A stretch of DNA of 64,000 nucleotides from JAOUEA01 sp963797635 (GTDB lineage Bacteria > Actinomycetota > UBA4738 > HRBIN12), in the NCBI GenBank assembly GCA_963797635.1, contig CAWCPZ010000007.1, forward strand, positions 288,626 through 352,625, given 5' to 3'. The notes under the pieces were generated by a model that saw only the letters and a program-made list of their open reading frames with translations, was not told the origin of the DNA and made no database searches. Below, piece by piece: positions 9,111-19,120 of this stretch (position 1 is the first letter of the stretch; each line of letters opens with the position of its first letter). The translations under genes were made by a program, and so were the position numbers.

Positions 9111-10037
9111 ATGGCGGTTCGCTCCTTCCCCCCCAAGCTCGTGGCCGTGGCGGCCGTGGTCGTGCTGGCCGGTCTCGTGCTGGCGACGCTGGCGTGGCCC
9201 CGCGGCAGCGGCGACGCCGCGCCACGTCCGCTGGTGCGTGCCGATCCCTCGACGGCGCCGTTCCAAGGCCTCGGGGTGTGGGTCGACATCTACGACGAAC
9301 CGGCGTGGGCCGATCCCGCCGCTGCGGCGGCCGACATGTCGGCGCGCGGGGTGCGCACGCTGTACCTGCAGTCGTCCAACGCCGCCCGCTCGTCCGCGTT
9401 CGTGTTCCCCGAGGCGACCGCCGCCTTCCTCGATGCCGCGCACGACGAGGGGATGCGGGTCGTGGCCTGGTACCTGCCGCATCTCACCGACCTGGTGGAG
9501 GACCGGGCGCGGGTCCGCGACGTGCTCGACTACACCACGCCGCGCGGCGACCGGTTCGACGGGTTCGCGCTCGACATCGAGTCCGACGCGGTGCACGACC
9601 CCGTGAGGCGGACCGAGCGGCTGGTGCGGCTCTCGTCGGAGCTGCGCGCCGAGGCGGGGGACCGGTACCCGCTGGGCGCCATCGTGCCCTCACCGCTCCG
9701 GCTGCGGGACGATCTCGCGTACTGGCCCGGCTTCCCGTGGCACGAGCTCGCGCTCACCTACGACGCGATCCTGCCCATGACCTACTTCACGTTCCGCGCG
9801 CACGGACCGGCGGAGACCATCGACTACGTGACGGGGTGCATCGATGAGATCCGCGATCGGGTGGGCAGCGATCAGGTCCCGATCCACGTGATCGGCGGGC
9901 TCGCCCGCGACGAGAGCGCCTCCGAGGCGCTGGCCTTCTCGCGCGCCGTCCGAGAACGCGAGGTGATCGGCGCCAGTACCTACACGTGGCCCTACGTCAC
10001 CGAGGACCAGTGGTCGGCCCTTCAGCGGATCGGGTGA
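9111..10037 (+). CDS. Exported TIM-barrel-like protein (putative glycoside hydrolase-like)
   Basis: 308 residues. Residues about 9-28 are a membrane/signal segment (LVAVAAVVVLAGLVLATLAW), so the protein is secreted or anchored. The rest alternates strands and helices as in a TIM barrel: FQGLGVWVDIYDEPAW, GVRTLYLQSSN, GMRVVAWYLPH, FDGFALDIESDAV, YDAILPMTYFTF, GASTYTWPYV. The acidic pair in ALDIESD sits where glycosidases often carry a catalytic acid. No family can be named with certainty. Its 3' end overlaps the convergent GNAT gene by 16 nt. Confidence 0.7.
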   Translation: MAVRSFPPKLVAVAAVVVLAGLVLATLAWPRGSGDAAPRPLVRADPSTAPFQGLGVWVDIYDEPAWADPAAAAADMSARGVRTLYLQSSNAARSSAFVFPEATAAFLDAAHDEGMRVVAWYLPHLTDLVEDRARVRDVLDYTTPRGDRFDGFALDIESDAVHDPVRRTERLVRLSSELRAEAGDRYPLGAIVPSPLRLRDDLAYWPGFPWHELALTYDAILPMTYFTFRAHGPAETIDYVTGCIDEIRDRVGSDQVPIHVIGGLARDESASEALAFSRAVREREVIGASTYTWPYVTEDQWSALQRIG

Positions 10038-10768
10038 CGCATCCAGTAGTTCGGTTCAACGATCGTGCCTCGATCGGCGTCGCGATCGATCGAGACCGGG
10101 ATGAGCGCGCCGTCCACCACGTAGTCGCCGCTGTCGGGGAACGTGAGGCCCGTCCAGGTCTCCCACTCGGCGATCGTGCCGTCGACCCGTTGCGAGGCCA
10201 TCGCCGGCACCGCGAACCTCGCGCCGGCTCGCACGTGGGTGCGCAGCCACGGGTCGTACGGCAACCCGTCCTCACGGGTCCATGCGCAGTACCGCTCGAA
10301 CGGGGTGAGCGGATAGCGTGCCTTCCAGTTCGGCCGGACCGGGGCGACGAGATCGGCGAACCCGGCGTCAGCCGCGAGGCGGCGCATCTCGTGCAGCAGC
10401 ACGCCGGCCAGGCCCCGTCCGCGGTTCCCTGGAGTCACCACCGCCTGCATCGCCGACAGGGTGGTGGGCTCGATCCCCTCGGCGTGCTGGGCGACGGCCA
10501 GGACGATGACGTCGTCGACCCCACCCGGAAGGTGTTCGATCTCGCCGTCCCACGCGAACGGGAGGGTGTTGGCCACACCCAGGACCTCGTCGGTGGTCTC
10601 GTCGATCAGGTACAGCTGGAACGCTGGATGATCGTCGAAGAGATGATGCCAGTGCTGGTTGACCGTGCTGCCGTGCAGCAGGAACTCGGGCCAGGCCGGG
10701 CCGACGGTCTCGTCCCAGCGTTCGTCCAGGTCCGGTCGCTGGCCGAAGCTGACGGCGCGCATCGTCAC
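10022..10768 (-). CDS. GNAT-like N-acetyltransferase
   Basis: 248 residues. The acetyl-CoA site is seen as SAMQAVVTPGNRGRGLAGVLLHEMRRLA (R/QxxGxG/A pattern) near residue 115-130, with a preceding beta-strand region that uses LGVANTLPF. The second half is an extension typical of larger GNATs. Substrate unknown. Start GTG 10768 is chosen because TAGGCT (10775-10780, minus strand) lies exactly 6 nt upstream; ATG 10762 is an in-frame alternative. Confidence 0.75.
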   Translation of the reverse strand: MTMRAVSFGQRPDLDERWDETVGPAWPEFLLHGSTVNQHWHHLFDDHPAFQLYLIDETTDEVLGVANTLPFAWDGEIEHLPGGVDDVIVLAVAQHAEGIEPTTLSAMQAVVTPGNRGRGLAGVLLHEMRRLAADAGFADLVAPVRPNWKARYPLTPFERYCAWTREDGLPYDPWLRTHVRAGARFAVPAMASQRVDGTIAEWETWTGLTFPDSGDYVVDGALIPVSIDRDADRGTIVEPNYWMRHPIR

Positions 10769-10865
10769 CGGGTGAGCCTATCGGTCTGTTTGCCCTGCGC
10801 TCGGGCCGCCGATAGGCTCCCCAGGACCCGCGCAGCCACACACCTTCGAGGAGGACCTCCACCCC

Positions 10866-11192
10866 ATGGCCTCACGGACCGTTCGACTGTTCGCCGTCGC
10901 GGCGCTCGTCGTCGCGGCTGGAGCCTGCTCGAAGAAGCTGGACACAGAAGGCCTCGAACCCCAGCTGCAGGAACAGATCGAGGCGGAGACCGGGAGCACG
11001 ATCACCGGCGTCGACTGCCCCAGACGACGTCAAGGTGGAGGCCGGCACCACGTTCGAGTGCACCGCCACTGAGGAGTCGGGCGCCACGTTCACGGTCGAG
11101 GTCGTACAGACGGACGACGCCGGCAAGGTGAGCTGGAGGTTCAAGTCCGCCCAGCCCGGTCCTGCGCCTCCGGTCGCCGAGCCGGCGCCTAG
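10866..11192 (+). CDS. DUF4333 lipoprotein (frameshifted)
   Basis: Begins with a lipoprotein signal ending in a lipobox (VVAAGACSKK), then GSTITGVDCP | DDVKVEAGTTFECTATEESG and FTVEVVQTDDAGKVSW, the DUF4333 pattern with two conserved cysteines. It would be lipid-anchored on the cell surface. The frame breaks at about 11021, where one extra A in CCCCAGACGACG separates the halves. The likely stop is the TAG at 11190-11192 that precedes the fabI ribosome site, which would need a second indel; otherwise the frame runs on into fabI. Family function is unknown; it is common in actinobacteria. Confidence 0.75.
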
Positions 11193-11203
11193 GAGGATCG
11201 GGC

Positions 11204-11983
<780 letters not shown>

Positions 11984-12002
11984 TCGACGGTGCTGACCCG
12001 CG

Positions 12003-13842
12003 TCAGGACGGACGGATGCCCTCTTCGCTCGCCAACAGGCGCTGCGCACGCGCGATCACCCGGAACGCTTCCTTCAGACCGCTGCGGGAGAACGGTCCCA
12101 GCGACGCCGGATCGACGTAGTCGTCGGGCGACCTGGCCCGCTGCCACCTGCTCGGCTTGATGCCGGAGCCGGATCTCCCACAGGAAGTGGAAGGCCTCGG
12201 ACAGCTCCCTCGCGACGTCGGTGTCGAGCGGGTCCTGCGCGGCGTGCGTGGCGGCATCCAGGCGGGCGAGGGTTCCCTTCTGCGTGGTACCGGCGCGGAC
12301 CGCCCACGTGCGCGCGAGGTTGGTCACGATCGTGATCCCGCCGTGTTTGATGTCGAGCCGTCCGGCGTGCTCGCCCTTGGCCTCCACCACCAGGTTGCGC
12401 ACGAACCCGGTCGGCGGCTTCAGGTCGAGCGCCCGCCGCGACAGCATCCGGAGGAACTCAGGCTTGTGCCGCGCCCGGCGCACGGCGTCGTCCAGCGTGG
12501 GTTCGGCGTCGAGCGGGCCGGCGACCTGCCGGAAGTCGTACTCGATCGAGGACAACACCGTGGCCTTCGGGTTGGGGTGGTCCATCCAGTCCGCGAAGTG
12601 CTCGACGAACTCGTCGATCGGTCGCCGCAGCGTCGGGTGGGTCGCCATGGCGTCGCCGGTGCATCGGGGGATGCCCGCCGCTTCGAGGCCGGCCGTGACG
12701 AACTCGGCCAGCTCGGCGAAGTACGGATCGGCGTCGGGCTGGCCGGGGATCGGATCGAAGGCGAGCGCATGATCCTGGTCCGTGTGCAGCGCCTGTTCGT
12801 GCCGGGCCGCGCTCCCCAGCGCGAGCCAGGCCCACGCGCACGGCGGGTCCCCTTGGCGCTCGATCGCCAGGTGGAGCAGCCGGACGGTCATCGCGTCGAC
12901 CACCAGCGCCACCACCCGCCCGACGTCGATCGGGTCGGTGCGCGCGTCCACCATCGCCGCGACGAGCGCCGGCAGCTCGCGGCCCGCCGCCGCCACCTCC
13001 TGGGCGGTGCGCGCGCGCTCGATCGCGCTGCGCACCGCGAACGGCGTGTGCCGCCCGATGCCCATCAGGTCGGTGTCGGTGACCACGCCCACGATGCGTC
13101 CGCCGGGCTCGGTGACCGGATAGTGGTGGATCCCGTCGGCGAACATCCCGAGCAGGGCGGCACCGGCGAGCGTGTCGCGGTCGATCGTGCGGACGGGGAA
13201 CGTCGCGATCTCGACGACCGGGATCGAGGGATCGGCGCCCGCCGCCACCAGACGCGTGCGGAGGTCGCGGTCGGTCACGATGCCCCACCCGTCGGGCGTG
13301 GGGATCAGCAGCGAGGACACCCGTTCGTCGGCCATCCGTGCGGCGGCCTCGGCGACGGGCATCGTGGGGTCCGCGGTGACCGGTTCGCGGCGCACCAGCG
13401 ATCCCACGGGGGTGAGCCGGGGGTCGGCGGCGCCGGCCGAGGACTCCGCCGCCGAGGTGATCCGGCGGCGCATGCTCCCGATGACGAACGAGACGCCCGA
13501 CCTCGACCCGAGCAGGGGGTCGGCGGTCTCGGGAGGCACCAGGTAGCAGAGCGTGTCCTCCTGGGCGCGAACCGTCAGCGTGGGGGACTCGTCGGCGAGC
13601 AGCGAGAACTGCCCGAACACCTCGCCCTCGACGAGCTGATCCAGGAGCATGCCGTCATCGAGCAGCTCGACCGCCCCCTTGCGCACGACGTAGAGCGCCT
13701 GCGCGGGGTCGCCGCCCTGCTGCAGGATCACCGAGTCGGCGGGGAAGTGCTCGATCTCCACCGAGCGCGCGAGCCGCGCCAGGCCGTCCTCGTCGAGTTC
13801 GTCGAACGGTGGGTAGCGGCGAAGGAACCCGGCGATGTCCAC
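12003..13842 (-). CDS. cNMP-binding / CBS-pair / DUF294 nucleotidyltransferase-like signalling protein (one frameshift)
   Basis: About 612 residues in four parts: a cyclic-nucleotide-binding domain (about 1-130, with GEVFGQFSLLADESPTLTVRA as the phosphate cassette), two CBS repeats (about 150-280, VSSLLIPTPDGWGIVTDRDL and GRIVGVVTDTDLMG), DUF294 (LGSAARHEQALHTDQDHALAF, a GlnD-like nucleotidyltransferase motif), and DUF294_C. The phosphate-cassette Arg of classical cAMP sites is replaced (ADESPTLTVRA keeps one Arg). The frame breaks near 12130; the end reads SPDDYVDPASLGPFSRSGLK in another frame. GATACT (13850-13855, minus strand) lies 7 nt before GTG 13842. Probably senses cNMP and adenylates, output unknown. 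Confidence 0.85.
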
Positions 13843-13862
13843 GGATGGGAGTATCGCCCGAG

Positions 13863-14693
13863 CTAGTGGTCGGCCGCAGTCAGCTGACCGGCGTACGGTC
13901 CCCGGCCGCTCGCGCACGCGGCACCGCAGCGTGCGGCGAACCCCACGGCGTCGGCCGGCTCTCGGCCCTGTCCCAGCGCGAACGTGAGGCCCGCCGCGAA
14001 CGAGTCGCCCGCACCATAGGTGTCGCCCCCCGGTGTGACCGGGGCGGGCTCCCAGCGGTGCGTGATGCCGTCGGCGGTCTCGAACGTGCCACCGCGCACG
14101 CCCTCGGTGCGCACGATCAGGCGGGGACGCCACGGCAGGAGATCGGTCCGGACGGCCTCGTTCGGGTCCCGCGCGCTGCCCACCAGGACGTCGGGGACGA
14201 CGTCGGTGGCGAGCAGCTCGCGGAGGATCCGGCTCGTCACCACCATGCACGAGGCCCTGCGCGCGTGGGCCAGTGCTCCCGGGTCGCCGGCGGTGACGTA
14301 GACCGTGTCCGTCGTGCCGAGGTCGTCCCAACCCAGCGGGTCGGCCGCCGCCGGGGCCAGCCGGTCGCCCAGCGTGACGATCGTGCGTTCGCCGGCAGGG
14401 TCGATCAGGGTGAGCGCGCGCCGGCTCCGGGTGTCGCGGCGCGTGGCGGCGCGAACGTCGACGCCCATCGATGTCAACTCCCGCTGGGTTCGGGTGCCGA
14501 TGTCGTCGTCGCCGGTCGCGGTGAAGAACGTCGCCGAGCCGGACAGCTTCGCGAGCTGCACCGCGGCGACGGCACCGCCGCCTCCCGGCGTTTCCCATTC
14601 GTCGGTCGTGTGGGCGATGCCACCGGCCGGTGGCACGGCGTCCACGTCGGCGAACGTGATCCATTCGGTGTGGCCCACGACCGCGGTCTCCAT
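13863..14693 (-). CDS. PfkB-family carbohydrate/nucleoside kinase
   Basis: 276 residues. Ribokinase-like fold: ETPGGGGAVAAVQLAKLSGSATFFTATGDDDIG near the N-terminus (substrate-site glycine motif) and GGDTYGAGDSFAAGLTFAL near residue 225, which carries the catalytic Asp in GAGD. The substrate cannot be read from sequence. It is divergent from selD with 35 nt between starts. A weak GAGACT lies 6 nt before ATG 14693. Confidence 0.87.
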   Translation of the reverse strand: METAVVGHTEWITFADVDAVPPAGGIAHTTDEWETPGGGGAVAAVQLAKLSGSATFFTATGDDDIGTRTQRELTSMGVDVRAATRRDTRSRRALTLIDPAGERTIVTLGDRLAPAAADPLGWDDLGTTDTVYVTAGDPGALAHARRASCMVVTSRILRELLATDVVPDVLVGSARDPNEAVRTDLLPWRPRLIVRTEGVRGGTFETADGITHRWEPAPVTPGGDTYGAGDSFAAGLTFALGQGREPADAVGFAARCGAACASGRGPYAGQLTAADH

Positions 14694-14728
14694 CGGCGGA
14701 GTCTCCCACCATCCGTATGCTTGACGAC

Positions 14729-15788
14729 ATGCAGGAGGAACGCCGACTCACCTCGTTCAGCCACGGTGCCGGATGCGGCTGCAAGCTCGGCCCCGACCAG
14801 CTGCTCGAGGTCATGGGGTCGTTGCAGCTTCCGGGGGTGCCGCCGGAGGTGCTGGTGGGCGTCGACACGGGCGACGACGCCGCGGTCTGGGCGCTGGACG
14901 AGGACCGGGCCATCATCGCCACCCTCGACTTCTTCACCCCGATCGTGGACGACCCGTACGACTGGGGCCGCATCGCGGCCACGAACGCGATGTCGGACGT
15001 GTACGCGATGGGCGGCACGCCGTTCCTGGCCTTGAACATCGTCGCGTGGCCGGTCGACGACCTGCCCCTGGGCATGCTGTCCAGCGTGCTGCAGGGCGGC
15101 GTCGATGCCGCCACGAACGCCGGCGTCGCGGTCCTCGGGGGCCACTCCATCACCGACCCCGAGCCCAAGTTCGGCATGGTCGTGCTCGGCTCGGTGGATC
15201 CCGCCCAGATGACGACGAACGCCGGCGCGCAACCCGGCGACACGGTGTTCCTCACGAAGCCGTTGGGGCTGGGGATGATCTCGACGGCGGCCAAGCGCGG
15301 GGTGGCCACCGACGAGCAACTGCAGGTGGCGCTGGACACCATGACCACCCTCAACGCCGACGCGGCGGCGGCCATGATCCGGGTCGGGGTCCGCGCCGCG
15401 ACCGACGTCACGGGCTTCGGGCTCATGGGCCACCTGTCGAAGATGCTGCGGGCCTCGGGCGTGGCGGCGACCCTCGACGCCGGCGCCGTGCCCCTGCTGC
15501 CCGGCGTGCTGGACCTGGCCCAGCGCGATGTGGTGGCCGGCGGGACCAAGCGGAACCACGCCTCCGTGACCCCCACCACGGACTGGGGAGCGTGCACGCT
15601 GCCCGAGCAGTACGTGCTGGCCGATGCGCAGACCAGCGGCGGCTTGCTGATCGCCGCCCCCGACGCCACGGCGCTGCGGGAATCGCTGGCCGAACTCGAT
15701 GTGTCCCATGCCGAGATCGGGCTCGTGACCGAGGGCCGGCGGGGCCATCGAGGTCCGTGGCAGGATCGCGGACGCAACGCAGCGTTAA
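14729..15788 (+). CDS. selD: Selenide, water dikinase (SelD; one frameshift)
   Basis: Makes selenophosphate from selenide and ATP, the selenium donor for Sec-tRNA and 2-selenouridine. About 352 residues. The N-terminal loop GAGCGCKLGPDQL keeps the catalytic Cys and Lys (Cys, not Sec). GDDAAVW, DFFTPIVDDPYDWGRIAATNAMSDVYAMGG and TDVTGFGLMGHL are AIRS-family signatures. The last 18 residues (AGGAIEVRGRIADATQR then TAA) lie in another frame after one extra base near 15735. ATG 14729 sits 7 nt after TATGCT (14716-14721); ATG 14717 lies inside that box. No selA, selB or selC is seen in this window. Confidence 0.9.
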
Positions 15789-15964
15789 GACCAGGCAAAG
15801 CTTCTGTTGGGTCGGCGTCATCTCGTGAACGGTGGTCCCTGTCGCGGCGTACGCCGGGCATGGGAGCCCACACGCGAACGGCGGTCAGCAGGCCCGGGCG
15901 ACCTGATCTGGATCCGCCTCGGGCTCCCGACCCGAGACCTTCGTTCGTCGACGGATGGCGGCAG

Positions 15965-16941
15965 ATGTCGTGGCCGCTCCGCATCCTGAGGGCGTTCCTC
16001 GGCGGCACGTTCGTGTTCGCGGGCGCGCAGAAGTTCCTCGATCCGAACTTCCTGCGCCAGGGGAGTCCGGACTTCGTGGGCACCCAGCTCCGCGGGTTCG
16101 CGACCGGTACCCCTGCGGGGCCGTTGCTCCGTGTGCTCGGGCACGCGCCGGTGGTCACGGGCGTGGCGATCGCCCTGACCGAGATCGCCGTGGGGTTGGC
16201 CGTGTTGGTGGGCGCCTTCATGGTGCTCGCCGCGGTGGTGGGCTTCCTGATCAACCTGACGCTCTTCCTGTCGGCGACCTGGCACGTGCATCCGTTCTTC
16301 CTGGGCTCGGACTCGGCGTACTGCGTGATGTGGCTGGCGTTCGGCGTCGGCGTGTGGGAGCTCGCGGCCCGACGCTCCCGGGGCCGCTTGCCCAGCCTGG
16401 GTGCGCTCGCGGACGGGCTGGACCGGCGAACCTTCCTGCGGGCCGGGACTCATCGGCGGCGCGACCCTCGGTGTGGCGCTCGCCGCCGTTCGCTCGCGGG
16501 TCCGATCGCCCGTGATACGGGCCTGACGGCAGCGGGCGTCACCGGGCCGGGCCCGGCATCTCGGTCGCCCCGACGCCGTCCTCGCCATCGGCGCCCGCAC
16601 CCACGACGCCGACCGCCGCCCCACCGGCTGGGCGCACGCTCACCACGCTGGACCGCCTCCCGGTGGGCCGCGCGGTCGGTTTCGACGCGCCCGGGGTCGG
16701 TCCGGCCGTGCTGGTGCGGCTCGCCGACGACCAGGTGGTGGCCTACAGCCGGGTCTGCACGCACGCCGGCTGCCTGGTGGGCTACGACGCCAACAACGAG
16801 GTGCTGTTCTGCCCCTGCCACGGCGCCGAGTACGACCCGGCCCAGCACGCCGAGGTCCTGGCCGGTCCGACGTCGACACCGCTCCCGTCCATCCCGATCG
16901 AGGTCGATCCCGCCTCCGGCGCCGTCATCCTCCCGAGCTGA
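15965..16941 (+). CDS. DoxX-like membrane domain fused to Tat linker and Rieske [2Fe-2S] domain (frameshifted)
   Basis: Residues about 1-150 form a four-helix DoxX/DoxD-like domain (RAFLGGTFVFAGAQKFLDP, TEIAVGLAVLVGAFMVLAAV, SAYCVMWLAFGVGVWELAAR). Then comes DRRTFLRAG followed, one frame over, by LIGGATLGVALAAV. This is a twin-arginine motif plus hydrophobic stretch, as for exporting a folded Fe-S domain. After a Pro/Ala-rich linker is a Rieske domain with CTHAGC and CPCHGAE cluster ligands, ending at 16941. At least two frameshifts (near 16447 and in the linker) interrupt it. Probable membrane quinone/sulfur or thiosulfate oxidoreductase-type electron transfer; partner unknown. Confidence 0.78.
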
Positions 16942-16994
16942 CGACCCGGCCGTTCACCGCGTCTTCCGCTCGCGGGAATACCCGACCCCACTGG

Positions 16995-17064
16995 TAGCAT
17001 TTGCACCTGCAACGGCGGCGTGATCGGCGCCGTCCTGAGCGACCACCACGGGAGCACGGATTGA
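16995..17064 (+). promoter_or_regulatory. Promoter and leader of the mec-E1-cysO operon with a possible uORF
   Basis: TAGCAT (16995-17000) is a good -10 box, giving a leader of about 55 nt before the TTG start of mec. Inside the leader, GTG 17020 opens a 14-codon frame (MIGAVLSDHHGSTD) whose TGA (17062-17064) overlaps the TTG start of mec at 17061. That overlap could couple mec translation to the leader peptide. It has no run of Cys codons, so a classic cysteine attenuator is not supported. Confidence 0.35.
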
Positions 17065-17459
17065 GCCAGTTGGACGGCGTCCTCTACAAGGAGATCGTGG
17101 AGCAGGGGCTCCGCGAGTTCCCGAACGAGTGCTGCGGCGTGATCGCGGCCGCCGACGGCGTGCCGGTCAAGGTGTTCCCCATGACGAACGCCGACGCCTC
17201 GCCGGTGACCTACCGGTTGGACGGCAAGGAGCAGCTGCGGGTGTTCGACGAGCTCGACGACCAGGGCTGGGACCTGTGGGCGATCTACCACTCGCACACC
17301 CACAGCGAGGCCTATCCGTCCGAGACCGACATCCGCCTGGCGTTCTACCCGGAGGCCCGCTACGTCCTGCTGTCGCTCGCCGACCGCGAGGAACCGGTCG
17401 CGAGGTCGTTCTGGATCATCGACGGCGAGGTCACCGAAGAGGAGTTGAGCATCACATGA
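17061..17459 (+). CDS. mec: JAMM/MPN+ metallopeptidase Mec (CysO-cysteine peptidase)
   Basis: 132 residues. Zinc isopeptidase-like enzyme that releases cysteine from CysO-Cys. JAMM signature seen: Glu in EFPNECCG, then HSHTHSEAYPSETD (HxHxxxxxxSxxD). Length matches mycobacterial Mec. Start TTG 17061 has GGAG 6 nt upstream. The stop overlaps the ATG of the E1 gene (ATGA), so the two are translationally coupled. cysO follows, as in Mycobacterium, where mec and cysO are adjacent. Confidence 0.93.
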   Translation: MSQLDGVLYKEIVEQGLREFPNECCGVIAAADGVPVKVFPMTNADASPVTYRLDGKEQLRVFDELDDQGWDLWAIYHSHTHSEAYPSETDIRLAFYPEARYVLLSLADREEPVARSFWIIDGEVTEEELSIT

Positions 17460-18279
17460 CCGGACTCGGCGTTCACCGAGGATCAGGTCCAGCGCTACTC
17501 GCGCCACATCATCCTGCCGAACGTGGGCGGGGCGGGTCAGCGCAAGTTGCTGGACAGCAAGGTGCTGGTGATCGGCGCCGGGGGACTGGGTTCGCCCATC
17601 CTGCTGTACCTGGCCGCCGCCGGCATCGGCACGATCGGCATCGTCGACTTCGACAAGGTCGACACGTCGAACCTGCAGCGCCAGATCCTGCACACCGACG
17701 CCGACGTCGACCGCCCCAAGGTGGAATCCGCGCTCGAGCACCTGCGCGCGCTCAACCCCACGATCGAGATCATCGGCCACGACACGCTGCTGAACGCCGA
17801 CAACGTCATGGAGATCATGGAGCCGCTACGACGTCGTGATCGACGGCACCGACAACTTCCCGGTGCGCTACCTGGTGAACGACGCCACGCAGTTCCTGGG
17901 CAAGCCGTTGGTGTACGGCTCGATCTACCAGTTCGAGGGCCAGGCCACCGTGTTCATGCCGGGCCAGGACGCGCCGTGCTACCGGTGCCTGTTCCCGTCG
18001 CCGCCGCCTCCGGGCACGGTGCCGAGCTGCGCCGAGGGCGGCGTGTTCGGCGTGCTCCCCGGCGTGATCGGGGCGATCCAGGCCACCGAGGCGATCAAGC
18101 TCATCACCGGCGAGGGCGACTCGCTGGTGGGCCGGCTGCTGCTGTACGACGCCCTGCACATGGACTTCCAGGAAGTGAAGATCCGCTGGGATGCGGACTG
18201 TCCGGTCTGCGGCAAGGACCCATCCATCACCGAGCTGATCGACTACGAACTGTTCTGCGGCGTCCCCGCGCAGGACTGA
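17456..18279 (+). CDS. moeB: ThiF/MoeB-type E1 adenylyltransferase for CysO (two frameshifts)
   Basis: About 273 residues. Activates the C-terminal glycine of a ubiquitin-like carrier as an acyl-adenylate. Seen: YSRHIILPNVGGAGQ, the ATP motif VIGAGGLGSP, DFDKVDTSNLQRQI, the DGTDNFPVRYLVND loop, a CYRC and CPVC zinc pair, and SCAEGGVFGVLPGVIGAIQA with a possible catalytic Cys. No rhodanese domain is attached, unlike mycobacterial MoeZ. Extra bases at about 17461 and 17823 break the frame; removing them gives MTDSAFTEDQVQRY and MERYDVVIDGTDNF. It lies between mec and cysO, so CysO is its likely partner. The symbol is by homology only. Confidence 0.88.
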
Positions 18280-18304
18280 CCGACCAACAGGAGACCAACC
18301 GACC

Positions 18305-18583
18305 ATGGCCGTGACCGTGAAACTCCCCACGATCCTCCGCAAGCACGCCGGCGGAGAAGCGAAGGTGGGCGCCGACGGCGCCACCCTGTCCGAGGTCCTC
18401 GACAACCTCGAGACCCAGTACCCCGGCATCACGAAGAACGTGATCTCCGACGACGGCGGCCTGCACCGGTTCATCAACGTCTACGTCAACGACGAGGACG
18501 TGCGCTACCTGGGCTCGCTCGAGACCGAGGTCGCCGACGGCGACACCGTCAGCATCCTGCCCGCGGTCGCCGGCGGCTGCTAG
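18305..18583 (+). CDS. cysO: CysO/MoaD-type ubiquitin-like sulfur carrier, ending Gly-Gly-Cys
   Basis: 92 residues with a beta-grasp fold. PTILRKHAGGEAKVGADG, LHRFINVYVNDEDVRYLG and DTVSILPAVAGG closely follow mycobacterial CysO. The thiocarboxylate on the terminal glycine supplies sulfur to CysM for cysteine synthesis. The gene ends CC GGC GGC TGC TAG, so one extra cysteine is encoded after the Gly-Gly. Mec would have to remove it before activation, or the terminal Cys has another use. AGGAG is upstream of ATG 18305; the E1 gene ends 25 nt before. Confidence 0.93.
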   Translation: MAVTVKLPTILRKHAGGEAKVGADGATLSEVLDNLETQYPGITKNVISDDGGLHRFINVYVNDEDVRYLGSLETEVADGDTVSILPAVAGGC

Positions 18584-18642
18584 CCGGCAGCGCTCGCACT
18601 GGGCCGGTTGACGGCGCCGCCGGGCATCGGCAGGCTCCCCGC

Positions 18643-19055
18643 ATGGCGGAGATCCGCAAGCTCGAAGCCCACGAGGACGACGTCCTCGCCGCCGCGCTCG
18701 CCGCCGTGGACCGTCCCGCCGCCGCCGCCGATCTGTTCCTGAGCGACCCTCGTTGCCATGCGTTCATCGCGACCGACGAGCGGCCGTCCGGTCGGGTTCG
18801 CCTACGGCACCGAGATGCTGCGGCCGGAAGGCTTCTGGATGTTCGTGCTGCAGCGTCTCGAGGTGATCGACGAAGCGCGCGCGAGCGGCGTCGGGCCGGG
18901 AGCTGCTGGATGCGTTCGCGGCGTTCGCCCGAGCAAGGATCATGCGTTCGATGTGGCTCGCGACCGACGCCGGCCGCGACGCGGCGCGCCGGATCTATCC
19001 GGGCGCCGGGGGCGAGCGCCACGACGACGGCTCCTACTGGTGGGTGTTCGAGTAG
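18643..19055 (+). CDS. GNAT acetyltransferase (two frameshifts)
   Basis: Reads AEIRKLEAHEDDVLAAALAAV and FIATDERP in frame one, then VGFAYGTEMLRPEGFWMFVLQRLEVIDEARASGVG in a second, then RELLDAFAAFARARIMRSM and RIYPGAGGERHDDGSYWWVFE in a third. Joined, this is a normal small GNAT of about 137 residues, with the beta-4 strand/acetyl-CoA loop region RLEVIDEARASGVGRELL. Each break is one extra base (near 18787 and 18893). Substrate unknown. CAGGCT lies about 8 nt before the ATG. Confidence 0.7.
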
Positions 19056-19120
19056 ACCGTATTGACTCCGGACACAACGCCGGACTAGCGTCCGCACGAG
19101 GAAGGGAGGGGCACTTCCCC

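Noticed and set aside
15862..15928. Possible tRNA-Sec downstream of selD (GGGAGCCC ... GGGCTCCC, 8-bp stem)
   Set aside because: The stem is perfect, but the enclosed 51 nt have no T-loop (TTCGA), no TCA anticodon loop and no long variable arm, and the span is too short for tRNA-Sec.
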